Shown in pieces: positions 46,372 to 57,200 of a DNA stretch of 64,000 bases. The notes below the pieces were generated by a model. That model was given only the letters and a program-made list of their open reading frames with translations. It was not told the DNA's origin and did no database searches. Both the position numbers and the translations under genes were made by a program. How positions within the stretch are numbered: position 1 is the first letter of the stretch; each line of letters opens with the position of its first letter. The DNA comes from Gilliamella sp. N-G2 (GTDB taxonomy: Bacteria > Pseudomonadota > Gammaproteobacteria > Enterobacterales > Orbaceae): the NCBI RefSeq assembly GCF_002142215.1, contig NZ_NAST01000008.1:36830-100829 (forward strand), written 5' to 3'.

Positions 46372-49143
46372 ATGAAAAACAAAAATATCTTTAACCCAGT
46401 ACTGTTACCCAATGGTATTACTCTTAAAAATCGCATTATGATGGCGCCAATGACCACTTGTTCGGGATTTTATGAAGGTTCGGTTACTCATGACTTAATC
46501 GAATATTATCGAGCAAGAGCTGGCGAAATTGGCACAATAATTGTTGAATGTGGTTTTGTTGATAATAAGGGATTAGCTTTTCCAGGTGCTATTGGTTTAG
46601 ATAATGACGATAAGATTGAAGGCTTGGCTAAGGTAGCCCAAGCTATTAAAGAGAAGGGCTCAAAAGCTGTAATTCAAGTCTATCACGGCGGTCGAATGGT
46701 TGAGCCTAAACTCATTGGCGGCCAAAGTCCTGTAGGACCAAGTGCGATAGCGGCACCAAGACCTGGTGCCGCCACCCCTATAGAATTAACCGCTGAAGAA
46801 GTGGATCAGATGATAGATAAGTTTGGACAAGCGGTTCGTCGTGCTATTCAAGCTGGATTTGACGGGGTCGAAATTCATGGCGCTAACACTTATCTCATCC
46901 AACAATTTTATTCACCTAATTCAAACCAACGAAATGATAAGTGGGGAGGGAGTCGCGACAACCGAGCACTGTTTCCACTAGCAATCTTAGATATTACTCA
47001 TGAGATGGTAAAACGTTACGCAAATCCTGAATTTATTGTCGGCTATCGTTTTTCACCAGAAGAGTTAGAAGTTCCTGGTATTCGTTTTGACGATTCTATG
47101 TATTTGCTTGAAAAGTTAGCTGAAAAAGGCTTAGATTACATCCACTTTTCAATGGGGGCAATCTTAAGACCATCAATCGTTGAGACCCAAGATCCGACAC
47201 CATTAATTAATAAATATGTGGCAATGCGTTCAGAAACCTTAGCTAAAATACCGGTTGTTGGTGTTGGTAATGTGGTAAATGAGAAAGATGTAGAAGCAGC
47301 GTTAGATAATGGTTTTGATTTAGTGGCAGTTGGGCGAGCTTGTATTGCTTATCCTGATTGGACAGATCGTATTAAAAAAGGCGAACAACTTGAACTCTAT
47401 ATCAACAGTGATAAACGTGAAGAACTTAATATTCCTGAACCTTTATGGCATTTCTCATTGGTTGAAAGCTTAATTCGAGATGTAAATTTAAATGTTAAAA
47501 AATTCAAACCGGGTAATTATCAAGAGACTGTCAATGATGAATCTTATGATTATGTTATTAATGTTGAACTTGGTAAAGATTTCATCAAAGATATGGAATT
47601 GGTCAACCCGAGTAATTATGACAGTGAAGTTTTAAATAACTTTTCTGAAATCAAACATCGCATCATTGATTCAAACAGTCCTCATGTGGATGCCATTTCA
47701 GGGGCAACATCACAATGTGAAGCTTTCAAAAAGGCCGTAACCAAGGCTATGGCTCAATCAAACAAAGAAGCTATTATTGCTGAAGGTGGTGATCCTAATA
47801 CTAAAGCCTATGATGTTGTGGTTGTCGGTAGTGGTGGTGCAGGTTTGGCTGCGGCTATTCAAGCTCACGATCTTGGTGTAAGTGTAGTTGTGGTTGAAAA
47901 GATGTCGGTTATTGGTGGAAATACTAATAAAGCTTCAGCAGGTATGAATGCCGCTGAAACAAAATTCCAAAAACTCAAAGGAATCGTGGATAGTAAAGAT
48001 CTATTTTATAATGAAACCATGACCGGTGGTAAAAATAAAAATAATCCTGAATTATTACGATATTTCGTTGAAAATGCCCCAGATGCCATCGATTGGTTAG
48101 ACAATAATGGGATTGAACTTAGTGGGATCACGACAACGGGTGGTATGAGTGTCGATCGTACGCATCGCCCAGCCAGTGGCGCTGCAGTTGGCGGTTATTT
48201 AATTAGTGGTTTAGTTAAAAATATCAATCGTCGAGGTATCGAAGTCATGCTTGATAGCAATGTGACTGAAATTATTACTGAAAATCATAAAGTTGTTGGC
48301 GTTAAAGTTACCGAAGAAGATGGTTCGATTCAAACCATTAAGGCTAAAGCTGTGATTATTGCAACCGGCGGATTTAGTGCTAACCGTGAAATGGTTGAAA
48401 AATACCGTCCTGACCTCAAAGGATTTGTTACAACTAATCATAAAGGCGCTACTGGTTCGGGGATCATGATCTTGGAAAAATTAGGTGCAGGCACGGTGGA
48501 TATGAAAGAAATACAAATTCACCCAACAGTGGAACAAACGACTTCTTATTTAATCTCTGAATCAATTCGTGGCGGTGGTGCTATTTTGGTATCACAAATA
48601 GGCAAACGTTTTGTTAATGAATTAGATACTCGAGACAAAGTGTCGGCCGAAATTATCAAATTACCAGAACACTATTCTTATATTTTATTTGACCAACAAG
48701 TTCGGGATGAAAACAAGGCTGTTGAAGAATATGTTTCCCACGATCTCGTGGTACAAGCTGATTCGATCAATGAGTTAGCACAAAAACTCTCAATTGATGC
48801 AAATACGCTATCGAACACCATTGAACGCTATAATCAATTTGTTAATACCAAACAAGATGAAGATTATGGAAGAACAACGGGAATGCGTCATCCAATAAAT
48901 AAAGCCCCTTACTATGCAATTAAGATTGCTCCGGGGGTTCATCATACCATGGGTGGTGTGACTATCAATACTCATACGCAAGTACTGGATACTGCTAAAA
49001 ACATTATCCAAGGTGTATTTGCTGCAGGTGAGGTTGTCGGTGGGGTACATGGAGCTAATCGTATAGGCGGTAACGCAGTAGCGGATATCATCATTTTTGG
49101 TATGCAGGCTGGAAGGCAAGCTACAGATTATATCCATCAATAA
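46372..49143 (+). CDS. Soluble NADH:fumarate reductase-type fusion (OYE-FMN_bind-FAD_binding_2)
   Basis: The 923 residues form three domains. About 1-360 is an old-yellow-enzyme barrel (MMAPMTTCSGFY, VEIHGANTYLIQQF) expected to take electrons from NAD(P)H. About 380-465 is an FMN_bind domain with the flavinylation motif DAISGATS, the Thr being the covalent FMN site. About 475-923 is a fumarate reductase flavoprotein domain (VVGSGGAGLAAAIQA). Catalytic residues of soluble fumarate reductases are all present: QIHPT, the proton-donor Arg in ELDTRDKVS, HHTMGGV and NRIGGNA. Known relatives are cytoplasmic NADH:fumarate or NADH:acrylate oxidoreductases; the intact set points to fumarate. ApbE follows 30 bp later. 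Confidence 0.88.
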   Translation: MKNKNIFNPVLLPNGITLKNRIMMAPMTTCSGFYEGSVTHDLIEYYRARAGEIGTIIVECGFVDNKGLAFPGAIGLDNDDKIEGLAKVAQAIKEKGSKAVIQVYHGGRMVEPKLIGGQSPVGPSAIAAPRPGAATPIELTAEEVDQMIDKFGQAVRRAIQAGFDGVEIHGANTYLIQQFYSPNSNQRNDKWGGSRDNRALFPLAILDITHEMVKRYANPEFIVGYRFSPEELEVPGIRFDDSMYLLEKLAEKGLDYIHFSMGAILRPSIVETQDPTPLINKYVAMRSETLAKIPVVGVGNVVNEKDVEAALDNGFDLVAVGRACIAYPDWTDRIKKGEQLELYINSDKREELNIPEPLWHFSLVESLIRDVNLNVKKFKPGNYQETVNDESYDYVINVELGKDFIKDMELVNPSNYDSEVLNNFSEIKHRIIDSNSPHVDAISGATSQCEAFKKAVTKAMAQSNKEAIIAEGGDPNTKAYDVVVVGSGGAGLAAAIQAHDLGVSVVVVEKMSVIGGNTNKASAGMNAAETKFQKLKGIVDSKDLFYNETMTGGKNKNNPELLRYFVENAPDAIDWLDNNGIELSGITTTGGMSVDRTHRPASGAAVGGYLISGLVKNINRRGIEVMLDSNVTEIITENHKVVGVKVTEEDGSIQTIKAKAVIIATGGFSANREMVEKYRPDLKGFVTTNHKGATGSGIMILEKLGAGTVDMKEIQIHPTVEQTTSYLISESIRGGGAILVSQIGKRFVNELDTRDKVSAEIIKLPEHYSYILFDQQVRDENKAVEEYVSHDLVVQADSINELAQKLSIDANTLSNTIERYNQFVNTKQDEDYGRTTGMRHPINKAPYYAIKIAPGVHHTMGGVTINTHTQVLDTAKNIIQGVFAAGEVVGGVHGANRIGGNAVADIIIFGMQAGRQATDYIHQ

Positions 49144-49173
49144 ATTGCCATATATTTCTTGAGTTTATTTAAA

Positions 49174-50136
49174 ATGGTTAATTCACGTTATGAATATTCT
49201 CAAGCGATGATGGGAACAACGGTATCATTAATGCTTTTTGAGCCGAATGATTTCGTTGTTCAACTTGTGTTTAAAACCATTAATCAGCTTGAAGATAGAT
49301 TGACTGTTAATCGGCCAATATCCGAAGTGATGTTAATTAATAATGCTGCTGGAAAGCATCCGGTAAGGATTAGCTATGCTGTTTATTCACTTATTGAGCA
49401 AGCTTGTAAAATAAGTTTAATGCCAAACAGTTGTTTTAATGTTGCTATTGGTCCATTAGTTAAACTATGGAAGATAGGTTTTAATGGTCATCAGGTCCCC
49501 AATACTGATCAAATAATAAATAAAAGATCGTTAATTGATCCTAATGATATTCAACTGGATGCTAAATCATGTTCGGTCTTTTTGAAAAAAGAGGGAATGG
49601 AAATAGATCTAGGTGCGATAGCTAAAGGTTATATTGCTGATGTTATTAAAGAAGTTTTACGACAAAATGATATCCATCAAGCAATAATTAATTTGGGTGG
49701 TAATGTATTAACAGTAGGTGAATCGCCGATTGATAGCCAAGGTTATTGGCATATTGGACTTAAAAAACCTTTTTCCTCAATTCAAAATGAACTAGTTGGT
49801 TTAATTAAAGTTAAAAATAAATCTATTGTTACTTCTGGAATTTATGAGCGTTACTTTATTCAAAATCATCATCTTTATCATCACATTCTCGATTCTAAAA
49901 CCGGTTATCCTTTAGATAACGAATTAGAAAGTGTGACGGTGATTTCTGATACCTCTCTTGAGGGTGATATTTATTCAACGCTTTTATATGGTTTTGGTTC
50001 AATTAAAGGATGTGAGTATTTAAAAAAACATCGCAATCTGTCTGGTATTTTTTTATTGAAAAACAAAACAATAAAATTGGTAAACCCAGACAATTTTGCT
50101 TTTCAACTTCTTAATGAGACATATCAAATAAAATAA
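49174..50136 (+). CDS. apbE: FAD:protein FMN transferase (ApbE family)
   Basis: The product has about 320 residues from the ATG at 49174 (TTGAG about 9 bp upstream); a TTG 15 bp earlier is an alternative. It lacks the lipoprotein signal of periplasmic ApbE, which fits a cytoplasmic client. Motifs are AMMGTTVSLML, EIDLGAIAKGYIAD, INLGGNVLTVG and HHILDSKTGYPL. It would attach FMN from FAD to the Thr of the upstream reductase's DAISGATS motif. Gene adjacency strongly supports that pairing. Confidence 0.92.
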   Translation: MVNSRYEYSQAMMGTTVSLMLFEPNDFVVQLVFKTINQLEDRLTVNRPISEVMLINNAAGKHPVRISYAVYSLIEQACKISLMPNSCFNVAIGPLVKLWKIGFNGHQVPNTDQIINKRSLIDPNDIQLDAKSCSVFLKKEGMEIDLGAIAKGYIADVIKEVLRQNDIHQAIINLGGNVLTVGESPIDSQGYWHIGLKKPFSSIQNELVGLIKVKNKSIVTSGIYERYFIQNHHLYHHILDSKTGYPLDNELESVTVISDTSLEGDIYSTLLYGFGSIKGCEYLKKHRNLSGIFLLKNKTIKLVNPDNFAFQLLNETYQIK

Positions 50137-50223
50137 ATATTTTCAATAAGATATTGTTTATAATATCTATAGAGTTTTATTATGAATTTGATCAAATTAA
50201 TTTTTAATTAAAAGGAAAATACT

Positions 50224-51684
50224 ATGAATATAGCAAAGAAACCGCCAGTAAAATGGCTCCCACTTCTCATTATTGCGGGAATATCTGCAATATTGTGGTT
50301 TTTTATATCTCCTCCAGAGGGGATTAGTTTACAAGGTTGGCAAACCAGTATTATATTTGTTGCAACCATTGCCTGTATTGTGGCCGAAATTATGCCTATT
50401 GGCGCTATTGGTTTATTAGCCATTACGGTTTTTGCTGTATTAAGACCATCAGGTGCTGAAACAGCTACAGATGCAATCAAAATTTCTTTAAGCGAATTAA
50501 ATAGTAGTTTAATTTGGCTTATTGTTATCGCATTTATGATTGCTAGAGGATTTATCAAAACTGGTTTGAGCAAACGTATTGCTTATTTTTTAGTTAAAAT
50601 TTTAGGAAAGAACACATTAGGCTTAGCTTATGGGCTATCGGTAACCGATATTGCTTTAGCACCAGCTATTCCAAGCACTACAGCTCGAGCTGGTGGTGTT
50701 ATTTATCCTATAGCAGAAGCTTTAGCAATAAACTTTAATTCAAACCCTAAAGATGAATCAAGAAATCGTATTGGTACTTTTTTAATGCTAACCATAAGTC
50801 ACGTTAACGACATTACTTCGGCAATGTTTTTAACAGCTTTTACTGGTAATTTATTAGCAGCAAAATTAGTGACTTCATCACTTGGGATCACTTTGGGTTG
50901 GGGACAATGGTTTATTGCTGCAATTGTTCCTTGTTTAGTGTCATTTGTTGTGATTCCTTTAGTTATTTATTTCTTAACTAATCCAGAATTGAAAAAAACA
51001 CCTGAAGCACCAAAATTAGCTGCTGAAGAACTTAAGAAAATGGGTTCAATTACCTTAAAAGAAATAATTATGGGTTCTACAGTCATTTTATTATTAGCGC
51101 TTTGGATTTTTGGTAAAAATGTCGGTATTGATTCAACCACGACAGCATTTATCGGTTTAACAATTTTAATCTTAACTGGTGTATTGAGCTGGGATGATAT
51201 CAAAGGTGAAAAAGCTGCATGGGATACTTTAATTTGGTTCGCCGCACTATTGATGATGGCTGGTCAAGTAAATAAACTTGGCGTAACTAAGTGGCTAGGT
51301 GATACCATCGGAAATGCAGTAAAAGGGCATTTAGGTGATAGTAGCTGGGTTTTAGTTATTGTGATTTTATGCATTGCTTATGTTTATTTACATTACTTCT
51401 TCGCAAGTGGTAACGCGCATATTGCCGCTTTGTTTCCAGTGTTTTTATCTGTTGCAATTGCATTAGGTGTTCCACAAATGATAGCTATATTTGCTTTGGT
51501 AATTTGTACTAACTATTTCGGATCAATTACGCAATTTGCTAATGCACGAAACCCATTACTTTTTGCCGAAGGTTTTGTACCAGTAAAAACCTGGTGGAAA
51601 GTTGGATTTATTTGTAGTGTTGTAAACCTAATTATTGTCTTTACCATCGGTATATTATGGTGGAAAATTATTGGATTAGGTTAA
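50224..51684 (+). CDS. DASS-family dicarboxylate transporter (SLC13/CitT-like)
   Basis: This 486-residue membrane protein has 12 or so hydrophobic segments. It carries the paired substrate loops of the DASS family (PAIPSTTARAGGVIYP near residue 150, and a second near FASGNAHIAALFPV at about 397). Such proteins exchange or import succinate, fumarate, tartrate or citrate. AAGGA precedes the start. As third gene of the fumarate reductase cluster it probably brings fumarate or malate in and/or exports succinate. A terminator follows. Confidence 0.87.
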   Translation: MNIAKKPPVKWLPLLIIAGISAILWFFISPPEGISLQGWQTSIIFVATIACIVAEIMPIGAIGLLAITVFAVLRPSGAETATDAIKISLSELNSSLIWLIVIAFMIARGFIKTGLSKRIAYFLVKILGKNTLGLAYGLSVTDIALAPAIPSTTARAGGVIYPIAEALAINFNSNPKDESRNRIGTFLMLTISHVNDITSAMFLTAFTGNLLAAKLVTSSLGITLGWGQWFIAAIVPCLVSFVVIPLVIYFLTNPELKKTPEAPKLAAEELKKMGSITLKEIIMGSTVILLLALWIFGKNVGIDSTTTAFIGLTILILTGVLSWDDIKGEKAAWDTLIWFAALLMMAGQVNKLGVTKWLGDTIGNAVKGHLGDSSWVLVIVILCIAYVYLHYFFASGNAHIAALFPVFLSVAIALGVPQMIAIFALVICTNYFGSITQFANARNPLLFAEGFVPVKTWWKVGFICSVVNLIIVFTIGILWWKIIGLG

Positions 51685-51699
51685 TATATTTGATAACCG

Positions 51700-51727
51700 A
51701 AACCGCCAAAGTAATGGCGGTTTTTTA
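51700..51727 (+). terminator. Terminator of the fumarate reductase operon
   Basis: AACCGCC (51701-51707) pairs with GGCGGTT (51716-51722), followed by a T run. Confidence 0.9.
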
Positions 51728-51753
51728 ATTATTTGTTTGAATAATGAGTCAAA

Positions 51754-53277
51754 TTAGAAGATGTCAATTGATAACTTCCAATCATTAACCGCTTTCCAAT
51801 ATTTTTTTTCTTGCTCTAAATCTAACAAAATCAAACGATTATTTTCAACAAATTGTTTATTAATGGTTAACGTCACTTTAGTTGATTTTTCTTTGGATAA
51901 AATTAACTGAAAAGCATTTAAATCTAGATCGGTATTGCGTTGGTTATTAATCAGGATTGATAATCTTAAAACTTGTAATATTGCCATAATATGTTTGAAT
52001 TCAAACAAGCTAAAGTAAGGGAATTCTTCAATATTAATTGATTTACGATGGTATCGAACCAACGTTGATAACAATAATTGTTGTTCTTCATTAAATCCAG
52101 GTAAATTACTATTCTTTAAAATATAACTAGAATGTTTATGGATAGAAGAGAAGTTAATTTTTAAACCTACTTCATGCAATTGCGCTGCCCAATATAATAT
52201 GGATTCAACACTTTGGGGTATGATCATGGATGATTGTGCTTTCCATTGAGAAAAAAGGTATTTTGCCGTTTTTACAATTTGTTTAGCATGGCGCTCATCA
52301 ATATTATAGTGTTGCGATAGCGATTCAGCTGTTGTTTGTCTGATATCTCGATAGTTCGGCCCATCTATAAGTTCGTAAAGAACACCTTCACGTAAAGCAC
52401 TTGGACTAAATTGTAATTCTTCTAAACCTAATGCATTAAAGACGCCACTGAAGATGGCTAGCCCACTAACAAAAACATTTTTTCTTTCCTCGGATAGAGA
52501 TGGGAAATCAATTTCATGAAAATCATTAAATTCTAATACGTAACTGATTAAATCATCCAAACGTTTAGGGGTGATAATTCCGTCACTAACTCCAATATCG
52601 AGTAAAATTTTATAAATGCTTTTAATGGTACCGGAGGTACCGAAAGCAGCACTAATATTCTGTTTTTTTATTAAGTTAATTAAATTTTCAATTTGTTGTT
52701 CTGCAGCTAGTTTTGCTTGTTGAAATGAATGGTAATCGATTTTCTTTTGCGGAAAGAATTGTTTAGTATAAGTGACACACCCCATTGGTCTGCTAGCTAC
52801 TAGTATTGGTTTTAAATCATTACCTTTACCAATAGCAATTTCAGTAGAGCCACCACCAATATCAACCACGAATTTGCTATCATTTTCATTGGTTGACTCT
52901 GCAGTCATTGTACCTAGATAAATAAGTCTAGCTTCTTCTTGACCAGAAATGATTTCAATAGGATAAGGTAATACTTTAGCTGCTTCGTTTAAAAATTTAA
53001 GTCTATTTATCGCAATTCGTAAAGTATAAGTAGCGACAATTCTTACATTTTCGGCTGGAAATCCATTTAATCGTTCAGCAAATAAAGCTAAACATTCAAT
53101 ACCGCGATTAATACTTGATTGACTTAATTCATTATATTCATTTAATCCAGTAGCAAGATGAACATTCTTTTTATGTTTATATATGATTTGTCTAGCTCCA
53201 TCGATATTGCGAGAGATGATCATATGAAAACTATTAGAGCCTAAATCGATTACAGCATATTCATTAAATTTATTCAC
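51754..53277 (-). CDS. ppx: Exopolyphosphatase
   Basis: The 507-residue Ppx/GppA protein (E. coli Ppx 513) has an ASKHA ATPase-fold start (YAVIDLGSNSFHMII), the catalytic-region EIISGQEEARLIYLG, DIGGGSTEIAIG and FGTSGTIKSI. A C-terminal HD-type helical domain contains AAQLHEVGL. It starts with GTG and AAGGG lies about 7 bp upstream. It follows ppk by 10 bp, so the polyphosphate synthesis and degradation enzymes form one operon. Confidence 0.95.
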   Translation of the reverse strand: MNKFNEYAVIDLGSNSFHMIISRNIDGARQIIYKHKKNVHLATGLNEYNELSQSSINRGIECLALFAERLNGFPAENVRIVATYTLRIAINRLKFLNEAAKVLPYPIEIISGQEEARLIYLGTMTAESTNENDSKFVVDIGGGSTEIAIGKGNDLKPILVASRPMGCVTYTKQFFPQKKIDYHSFQQAKLAAEQQIENLINLIKKQNISAAFGTSGTIKSIYKILLDIGVSDGIITPKRLDDLISYVLEFNDFHEIDFPSLSEERKNVFVSGLAIFSGVFNALGLEELQFSPSALREGVLYELIDGPNYRDIRQTTAESLSQHYNIDERHAKQIVKTAKYLFSQWKAQSSMIIPQSVESILYWAAQLHEVGLKINFSSIHKHSSYILKNSNLPGFNEEQQLLLSTLVRYHRKSINIEEFPYFSLFEFKHIMAILQVLRLSILINNQRNTDLDLNAFQLILSKEKSTKVTLTINKQFVENNRLILLDLEQEKKYWKAVNDWKLSIDIF

Positions 53278-53287
53278 GTTAAAACCC

Positions 53288-55345
53288 TTATATCGATGAT
53301 TCCATGTGCTTTAAATAGTCATAAATGGCATGTTGTGCTCTTATTTTTTTCTTATTGCCTCGTTGGACATAATTATTCATATTATCTTTATCGATGATTC
53401 TTGCTTTGACATTATCATTACATTGCAAGTTAAAGATATCATGTATAGTAGATTTTAATACTGGATCAAAAATTTTAACGCCAACTTCAATTCGATTATC
53501 TAAGTTACGAGGCATCCAGTCTGCTGATGAAATATAAGTGTCTTTTTTACCATCGTTTTCAAAAATATATACGCGAGCGTGCTCTAAATATTGATCGACA
53601 ATACTAGTTACATAGATGTTTTCACTTAAATTAGGGATTTGAGGAACTAACACACAAGTCCCCCTAACAATCATTCTAATATTTACACCTGCACAGGAAG
53701 CTCGATAAAGTTGGTCAATCATCTCTTTATCGGTGATCGCATTTAATTTTAAATAAATACCAGAAGGTTTTCCTGCTTTGGCATTATTAATTTCACGTTC
53801 AATAAACTCATAAAAACGTTGGCGAGTATTTTGTGGAGATACCAGTAAGTGATTAAATGAAACAGGTTTAAATGGATTTTCAATGAAATTAAATACTTTA
53901 ATAACTTCATCAGTAATGGCTGGATCAGAAGTTAATAGAGAAAAATCAGTATATACTCGTGCTGTTTTTTCATTAAAGTTACCTGAGCCAATATGTGCAT
54001 AGCGAACAATTCTATCTTCTTCTCGTCGATCAATTAAAAATAATTTAGCATGGATCTTGAGTTTTGGTTGTGAATAGATAACTTTAATACCACTACGAAT
54101 TAATCTTTTAGCCCATTTTATATTTGCTTCTTCATCAAAGCGAGCCTGAAGTTCAACCACTACTGTAACTTTTTTACCATTATTGGCGGCATTAATTGCT
54201 GCGTGTATAAATCGTGAATCTTTCGCAACCCGATAAATATTCATGCGAATATGGGTCACAGCTGGATCGAAAGAGGCTTGACGCATGATCTCAAGTACAT
54301 GACCAAATGAATAATAAGGATAGTAGAGCAATACATCTCGATCCTTAATTGTCGCAAAAGCATTCCTAAATTTTTTAAATCGATTATAAGCAAGACTAGG
54401 TAAACGTTTATTAAGTAAATTTTTAACGCCTAAATCAGGAAAATTAGCTAAATCTTTAAAATTAGGATAACGTCCGCCTGGCATTGCATCTTGTTCTGTT
54501 AATCTTAATTTATTAATCAATAATTCAAATAATGCTTTAGGCATATCTTTTTGATAGGTAAAGCGTACTGGTTGTGCGGTTAAACGTTGTTTCAAACCTT
54601 GTGACATTAATTCTAGTAAACTATCGAGTTCACTATTTAATTCATATTCAGCATCACGATTAATGTTGATTGAATAAGCATTTAATTCAACAGCATCAAA
54701 AAAGACTTTAAAAATATCGTCTAAACAGTAACGTAAAATATTATCTAAAAATATAATTGATTTGTTTTTGGTTGAGACTTCCGATGGTAGTAATACAAAA
54801 CGAGGAGCATTGTCGGTAGGCAGCTCCAATAAGGCATAACTAATATTATCTTTACAAATAATTTCAACAGCTAAATAAGCATGATCATCTTTGAGAAATT
54901 GAATTAATTCGGTATGACTATCAAGAAGAATAGGGGTGATATATTGTCTTAGATTTTGTTTATAGTAATTTTTTATCCAATTTTCTTGATAACTGGTAAG
55001 TTGCCTTTCATTTATTAGAAAAATCTGGTTTCTGGCCATTTCTAATAACAGTTCGTTATAGAGCTGATCAAATTGTAACTCAAGTTGAATAACTTTTTGG
55101 TTAACTTGTCTTAATAAATGTTTTGCATTGGAGGTAGATTGAGATTGTTCTTGCTCAATAAGAACATATTTTTTTAAGTTTGCAAATTGAACTTTATAAA
55201 ATTCATCTAGATTACTGGAGTAAATACCTAAAAAACGGATTCGTTCTATAAGAGGATTACTTTCGTCAGCCGCCTCTTGTAGTACACGTTGATTAAAGGA
55301 TAACCAACTGAGTTCTTTGGGTAAATATACTTTTTCTATAATCAT
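53288..55345 (-). CDS. ppk: Polyphosphate kinase 1
   Basis: The 685 residues match PPK1 (688 in E. coli). An N-terminal domain starts [18 protein letters not shown]. The phosphorylated histidine lies in [15 protein letters not shown], with a second phospholipase-D-like histidine in [15 protein letters not shown]. It makes polyphosphate from ATP at the inner membrane. First gene of ppk-ppx; the pyk terminator lies about 60 bp upstream. Confidence 0.97.
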   Translation of the reverse strand: MIIEKVYLPKELSWLSFNQRVLQEAADESNPLIERIRFLGIYSSNLDEFYKVQFANLKKYVLIEQEQSQSTSNAKHLLRQVNQKVIQLELQFDQLYNELLLEMARNQIFLINERQLTSYQENWIKNYYKQNLRQYITPILLDSHTELIQFLKDDHAYLAVEIICKDNISYALLELPTDNAPRFVLLPSEVSTKNKSIIFLDNILRYCLDDIFKVFFDAVELNAYSININRDAEYELNSELDSLLELMSQGLKQRLTAQPVRFTYQKDMPKALFELLINKLRLTEQDAMPGGRYPNFKDLANFPDLGVKNLLNKRLPSLAYNRFKKFRNAFATIKDRDVLLYYPYYSFGHVLEIMRQASFDPAVTHIRMNIYRVAKDSRFIHAAINAANNGKKVTVVVELQARFDEEANIKWAKRLIRSGIKVIYSQPKLKIHAKLFLIDRREEDRIVRYAHIGSGNFNEKTARVYTDFSLLTSDPAITDEVIKVFNFIENPFKPVSFNHLLVSPQNTRQRFYEFIEREINNAKAGKPSGIYLKLNAITDKEMIDQLYRASCAGVNIRMIVRGTCVLVPQIPNLSENIYVTSIVDQYLEHARVYIFENDGKKDTYISSADWMPRNLDNRIEVGVKIFDPVLKSTIHDIFNLQCNDNVKARIIDKDNMNNYVQRGNKKKIRAQHAIYDYLKHMESSI

Positions 55346-55393
55346 GTCTTATTTGGTCCATTCCACAAATTGAATATCTAACAGCATAACGGA

Positions 55394-55426
55394 AGTTAAA
55401 AAAAAAGCTAGCATATCGCTAGCTTT
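55394..55426 (-). terminator. Terminator after pykF
   Basis: AAAGCTAGC (55404-55412) pairs with GCTAGCTTT (55418-55426). On the minus strand it is followed by a long T run, so it terminates pyk transcription before ppk. Confidence 0.88.
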
Positions 55427-55456
55427 TTATCATTCATTTAAACAAATTTAAAATGA

Positions 55457-56869
55457 TTAGATGCGGTGTACCGAAGTTGTATTAGTAGTACCACTTGGAA
55501 CCAATGCACCTGATACCATAACAATAGTATCGCCTTGTTTAGCGTTACAAACTTTAACAGCCATTTCTTTACCTAAACGGTAGAAATCATCAGTTGAATT
55601 AATCGCATCAATTAAAATTGGTTCAACACCTTTAGATAATGCTAATTGATTAACTGTTTTTTGACTTGAAGATAGCGCTAAAATACGAGCTGTCGGGAAA
55701 TAATGACGAAGTTCACGAGCAGATTTACCACTACGAGTAGCAACAACAATTAATGGAACATTTAAACGTTCAGCAATTTCAACTGCACCACAACATACTG
55801 CAGCAGTAATACGTAAAGTTTCTTCTTTGGTTGTTAACTCAAGTTTGGCTGGAATAGTACCATCAGTACGTTTACAGATAGTAGCCATCACATTTACTGC
55901 TTCAAATGGATATTTACCTTTAGCACTTTCACCTGATAACATAACTGCGTCAGTTCCATCAATGATTGCATTAGCAACGTCACCTGCTTCAGCACGAGTA
56001 GGGCGAGGGTTTTTAATCATTGAGTCTAACATTTGTGTTGCAGTAATAACTGGTTTTGAAGCTTTATTACATTTTTTGATCATCATTTTTTGAGCAAAAA
56101 TAACTTCTTCAACAGCGATTTCCACACCTAAGTCACCACGAGCAACCATGATACCATCAGAAGCTTCTAAAATTTCATCAAAATTATCTAAACCTTCTTG
56201 GTTTTCAATTTTAGAAATAATTTTGATTTCTTCACCACCGTGAGCTTTAAGATGAGCTCGGATATCTTCAACGTCAGAACGTTTACGAATAAAAGAAGCA
56301 GCAATAAAGTCAACGCCTTGCTCACAACCAAAAATTAAATCATTTTTATCTTTTTCAGCAAGTGCAGGTAATTTAATAGAAACACCTGGTAAGTTAATAC
56401 CTTTATTTTCACCTAAATCACCATTATTTAGTACTTTACAAACAACTTCGTTACCGTTAATTTCGACAACGTCCATAGCGATTAAACCATCATCAACTAA
56501 TACACGATTGCCTGGTTTAAGATCTTGAGCAAAACCTTTATAAGTAACCGCAACACGTTCTGAATTACCAACAACGGTCTCATCAGTAGTAAAAGTGAAA
56601 GTTTGACCAGCAACAAGTGATACATCATTACCACCTTCTAACTTAATAGTACGGATTTCTGGACCTTTAGTATCCAACATAATTGCCGCTTTTAAGCCTG
56701 TTTCTTGCATTACTTCACGTAAATTTTTGATTCGATTACCGTGTTCTTCATAATCACCATGAGAGAAGTTTAAACGCATTACATTCATGCCTGCATTTAA
56801 TAATTTGGTTAACATCTCTTTTGATTCTGATTTTGGTCCTATAGTACAAACGATTTTTGTCTTTTTCAT
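55457..56869 (-). CDS. pykF: Pyruvate kinase (PykF type)
   Basis: The 470 residues equal E. coli PykF. The N-terminus [24 protein letters not shown], the catalytic and Mg2+-binding [14 protein letters not shown], and [19 protein letters not shown] are all present. The C-terminal domain ends at TTSVHRI, as in fructose-1,6-bisphosphate-activated PykF. It converts phosphoenolpyruvate and ADP to pyruvate and ATP. Codon use looks optimised relative to neighbours, as expected for a highly expressed enzyme. Confidence 0.96.
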   Translation of the reverse strand: MKKTKIVCTIGPKSESKEMLTKLLNAGMNVMRLNFSHGDYEEHGNRIKNLREVMQETGLKAAIMLDTKGPEIRTIKLEGGNDVSLVAGQTFTFTTDETVVGNSERVAVTYKGFAQDLKPGNRVLVDDGLIAMDVVEINGNEVVCKVLNNGDLGENKGINLPGVSIKLPALAEKDKNDLIFGCEQGVDFIAASFIRKRSDVEDIRAHLKAHGGEEIKIISKIENQEGLDNFDEILEASDGIMVARGDLGVEIAVEEVIFAQKMMIKKCNKASKPVITATQMLDSMIKNPRPTRAEAGDVANAIIDGTDAVMLSGESAKGKYPFEAVNVMATICKRTDGTIPAKLELTTKEETLRITAAVCCGAVEIAERLNVPLIVVATRSGKSARELRHYFPTARILALSSSQKTVNQLALSKGVEPILIDAINSTDDFYRLGKEMAVKVCNAKQGDTIVMVSGALVPSGTTNTTSVHRI

Positions 56870-57200
56870 AATATTATCACTACTTGTTAAGGTTAATGTT
56901 TAAATTTCATATAAACTGGGTATATGTCTAAATGCAAAATATTCTTATTGGATTGAAAGGGATATAAGAAGGATCGAGCAACTGAAAAATAGTTACTTAA
57001 TTTTATTTCAGTATCTGAAAAATTGACTATTTTCATTAAAATATAGACCCTCAAAAAACTGGCTTCATTATAGACTTAACTCTATTTTAAATAAAGTTTT
57101 TTTATCATCAAATCTGTTTTAAGTTTATACAATTAGTAAAGATAACAGATTGGATAATAACAATAGATTTTATAAATTTTTTGAGGAAAGGGATTTTTAG
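56870..57200. other. Intergenic region upstream of pykF
   Basis: About 330 bp holding the pykF 5' leader and presumably its promoter on the minus strand (a TATAAT candidate lies near 57071 before a long leader). At 57177-57196 is TTTTGAGGAAAGGGATTTTT, almost identical to 33891-33910. No gene is seen. Confidence 0.45.

Noticed and set aside
48808..49140. Minus-strand ORF of 110 codons at the end of the fumarate reductase gene
   Set aside because: Fully antisense to the conserved FAD-domain C-terminus (HHTMGGV, NRIGGNA); no independent evidence.
50208..50573. Minus-strand ORF of 121 codons opposite the DASS transporter
   Set aside because: It lies entirely antisense to a well-supported transporter gene, has low-complexity hydrophobic composition and no ribosome binding site; it is a shadow of the plus-strand codon pattern.
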